A DNA stretch of 13,418 nucleotides from CBDDRG01 sp965232975 (GTDB taxonomy: Bacteria > Pseudomonadota > Gammaproteobacteria > Pseudomonadales > Porticoccaceae): assembly GCA_965232975.1 (NCBI GenBank), contig CBDDRG010000259.1, forward strand, positions 1-13,418, given 5' to 3'. Under the pieces are notes generated by a model. It was not told the origin of the DNA. It worked only from the letters and a program-made list of their open reading frames with translations, and made no database searches. This document shows positions 13,178-13,418 of this stretch, piece by piece. Positions within the stretch are counted from its first letter, which is position 1. Each line of letters opens with the position of its first letter. The position numbers and the translations under genes are program-made.

Positions 13178-13418
13178 ATGACCACCTTCTTCGTCTCCCG
13201 CCACCCCGGCGCGGTCGAGTGGGCGCGCGGGGAAGGGCTCGTGGTCGATCATCTCGTGGCGCATCTCGACGTGGCCGAAGTTGCACCCGGCGATGTCGTG
13301 ATCGGCTCGCTGCCGGTGAATCTGGCGGCGGCCGTGTGTGCCAAAGGCGCGCGCTATCTGCACCTGAGCCTGGATCTGCCCGCCGATCTGCGGGGGCGGG
13401 AGTTATCGGCCGCGGCTA
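13178..13418 (+). CDS. csx16: CRISPR-associated protein Csx16 (putative ring nuclease), 3' end outside window
   Basis: Eighty residues are visible before the window ends; the family is about 100 residues long. The start MTTFFVSRHPGAVEWARGEG and the later VVDHLVAHLDVAEVAPGDVV and GSLPVNLAAAVCAKGARYLH match the Csx16 (VVA1548) family closely. The protein is a small Rossmann-like fold found next to type III systems. Recent work has assigned ring nuclease activity (degradation of cyclic oligoadenylate) to this family; that is family knowledge, not something the sequence proves. It follows cmr6 by 77 bases in the same direction, so it may be co-transcribed. As the NE0113 gene is interrupted, Csx16 may be the main working off-switch in this locus. 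Confidence 0.85.
   Translation, partial: MTTFFVSRHPGAVEWARGEGLVVDHLVAHLDVAEVAPGDVVIGSLPVNLAAAVCAKGARYLHLSLDLPADLRGRELSAAA

Noticed and set aside
1..13418. CRISPR array in the window
   Set aside because: No set of regularly spaced direct repeats with unique spacers is seen; the only repeats are the four palindromic elements and short inverted repeats. An array is probably outside the window.

Overview
The window is GC-rich proteobacterial DNA. Gene content and protein style point to a beta- or gammaproteobacterium (Nitrosomonas-, Accumulibacter- or Chromatiales-like), but nothing here fixes the species. Most of it is one type III-B (Cmr) CRISPR-Cas locus. No CRISPR array, tRNA or rRNA is visible, and there is no gene-free stretch over 300 bases.

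Layout: (1) 1-543, the 3' end of a SAM-dependent methyltransferase, a chromosomal neighbour. (2) 677-1654, a Cas6-type pre-crRNA endonuclease with a four-cysteine cluster. (3) 1750-2940, an NE0113-family CARF protein (putative ring nuclease), interrupted by an in-frame TAG. (4) 3122-4228, a CARF protein of the APE2256 type whose C-terminal ~90 residues look like a RelE mRNA interferase, as in Cami1-type effectors. (5) 4303-9776, cmr1, cmr2 (cas10) and cmr3. (6) 9785-10494, a Phd-type antitoxin and a PIN-domain toxin on the opposite strand, splitting the cmr operon. (7) 10541-13100, cmr4, cmr5 and cmr6. (8) 13178 to the end, the start of csx16.

Expected logic, from knowledge of the families: Cas6 matures crRNA; Cmr1-6 bind target RNA; Cmr4 cuts it; Cmr2/Cas10 makes cyclic oligoadenylate; the CARF-RelE protein senses it and would cleave ribosome-bound mRNA; the NE0113 protein and Csx16 would damp the signal. 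The Phd-PIN pair adds a second possible growth-arrest module.

The most unusual aspect is a set of single-site lesions in otherwise clean, full-length genes: in-frame TAG codons in the NE0113 gene (2002) and in cmr2 (8089), no canonical start for cmr1 (ATC at 4303 behind a good Shine-Dalgarno), no stop codon between cmr1 and cmr2, and a frameshift near the cmr6 start (about 11876). Fresh decay, assembly error and recoding are all possible; the sequence alone cannot decide. A second oddity is four copies of a GC-rich palindromic (REP-like) element, each inside a coding sequence (cmr1, cmr2, cmr3, cmr6) and each keeping the reading frame open.
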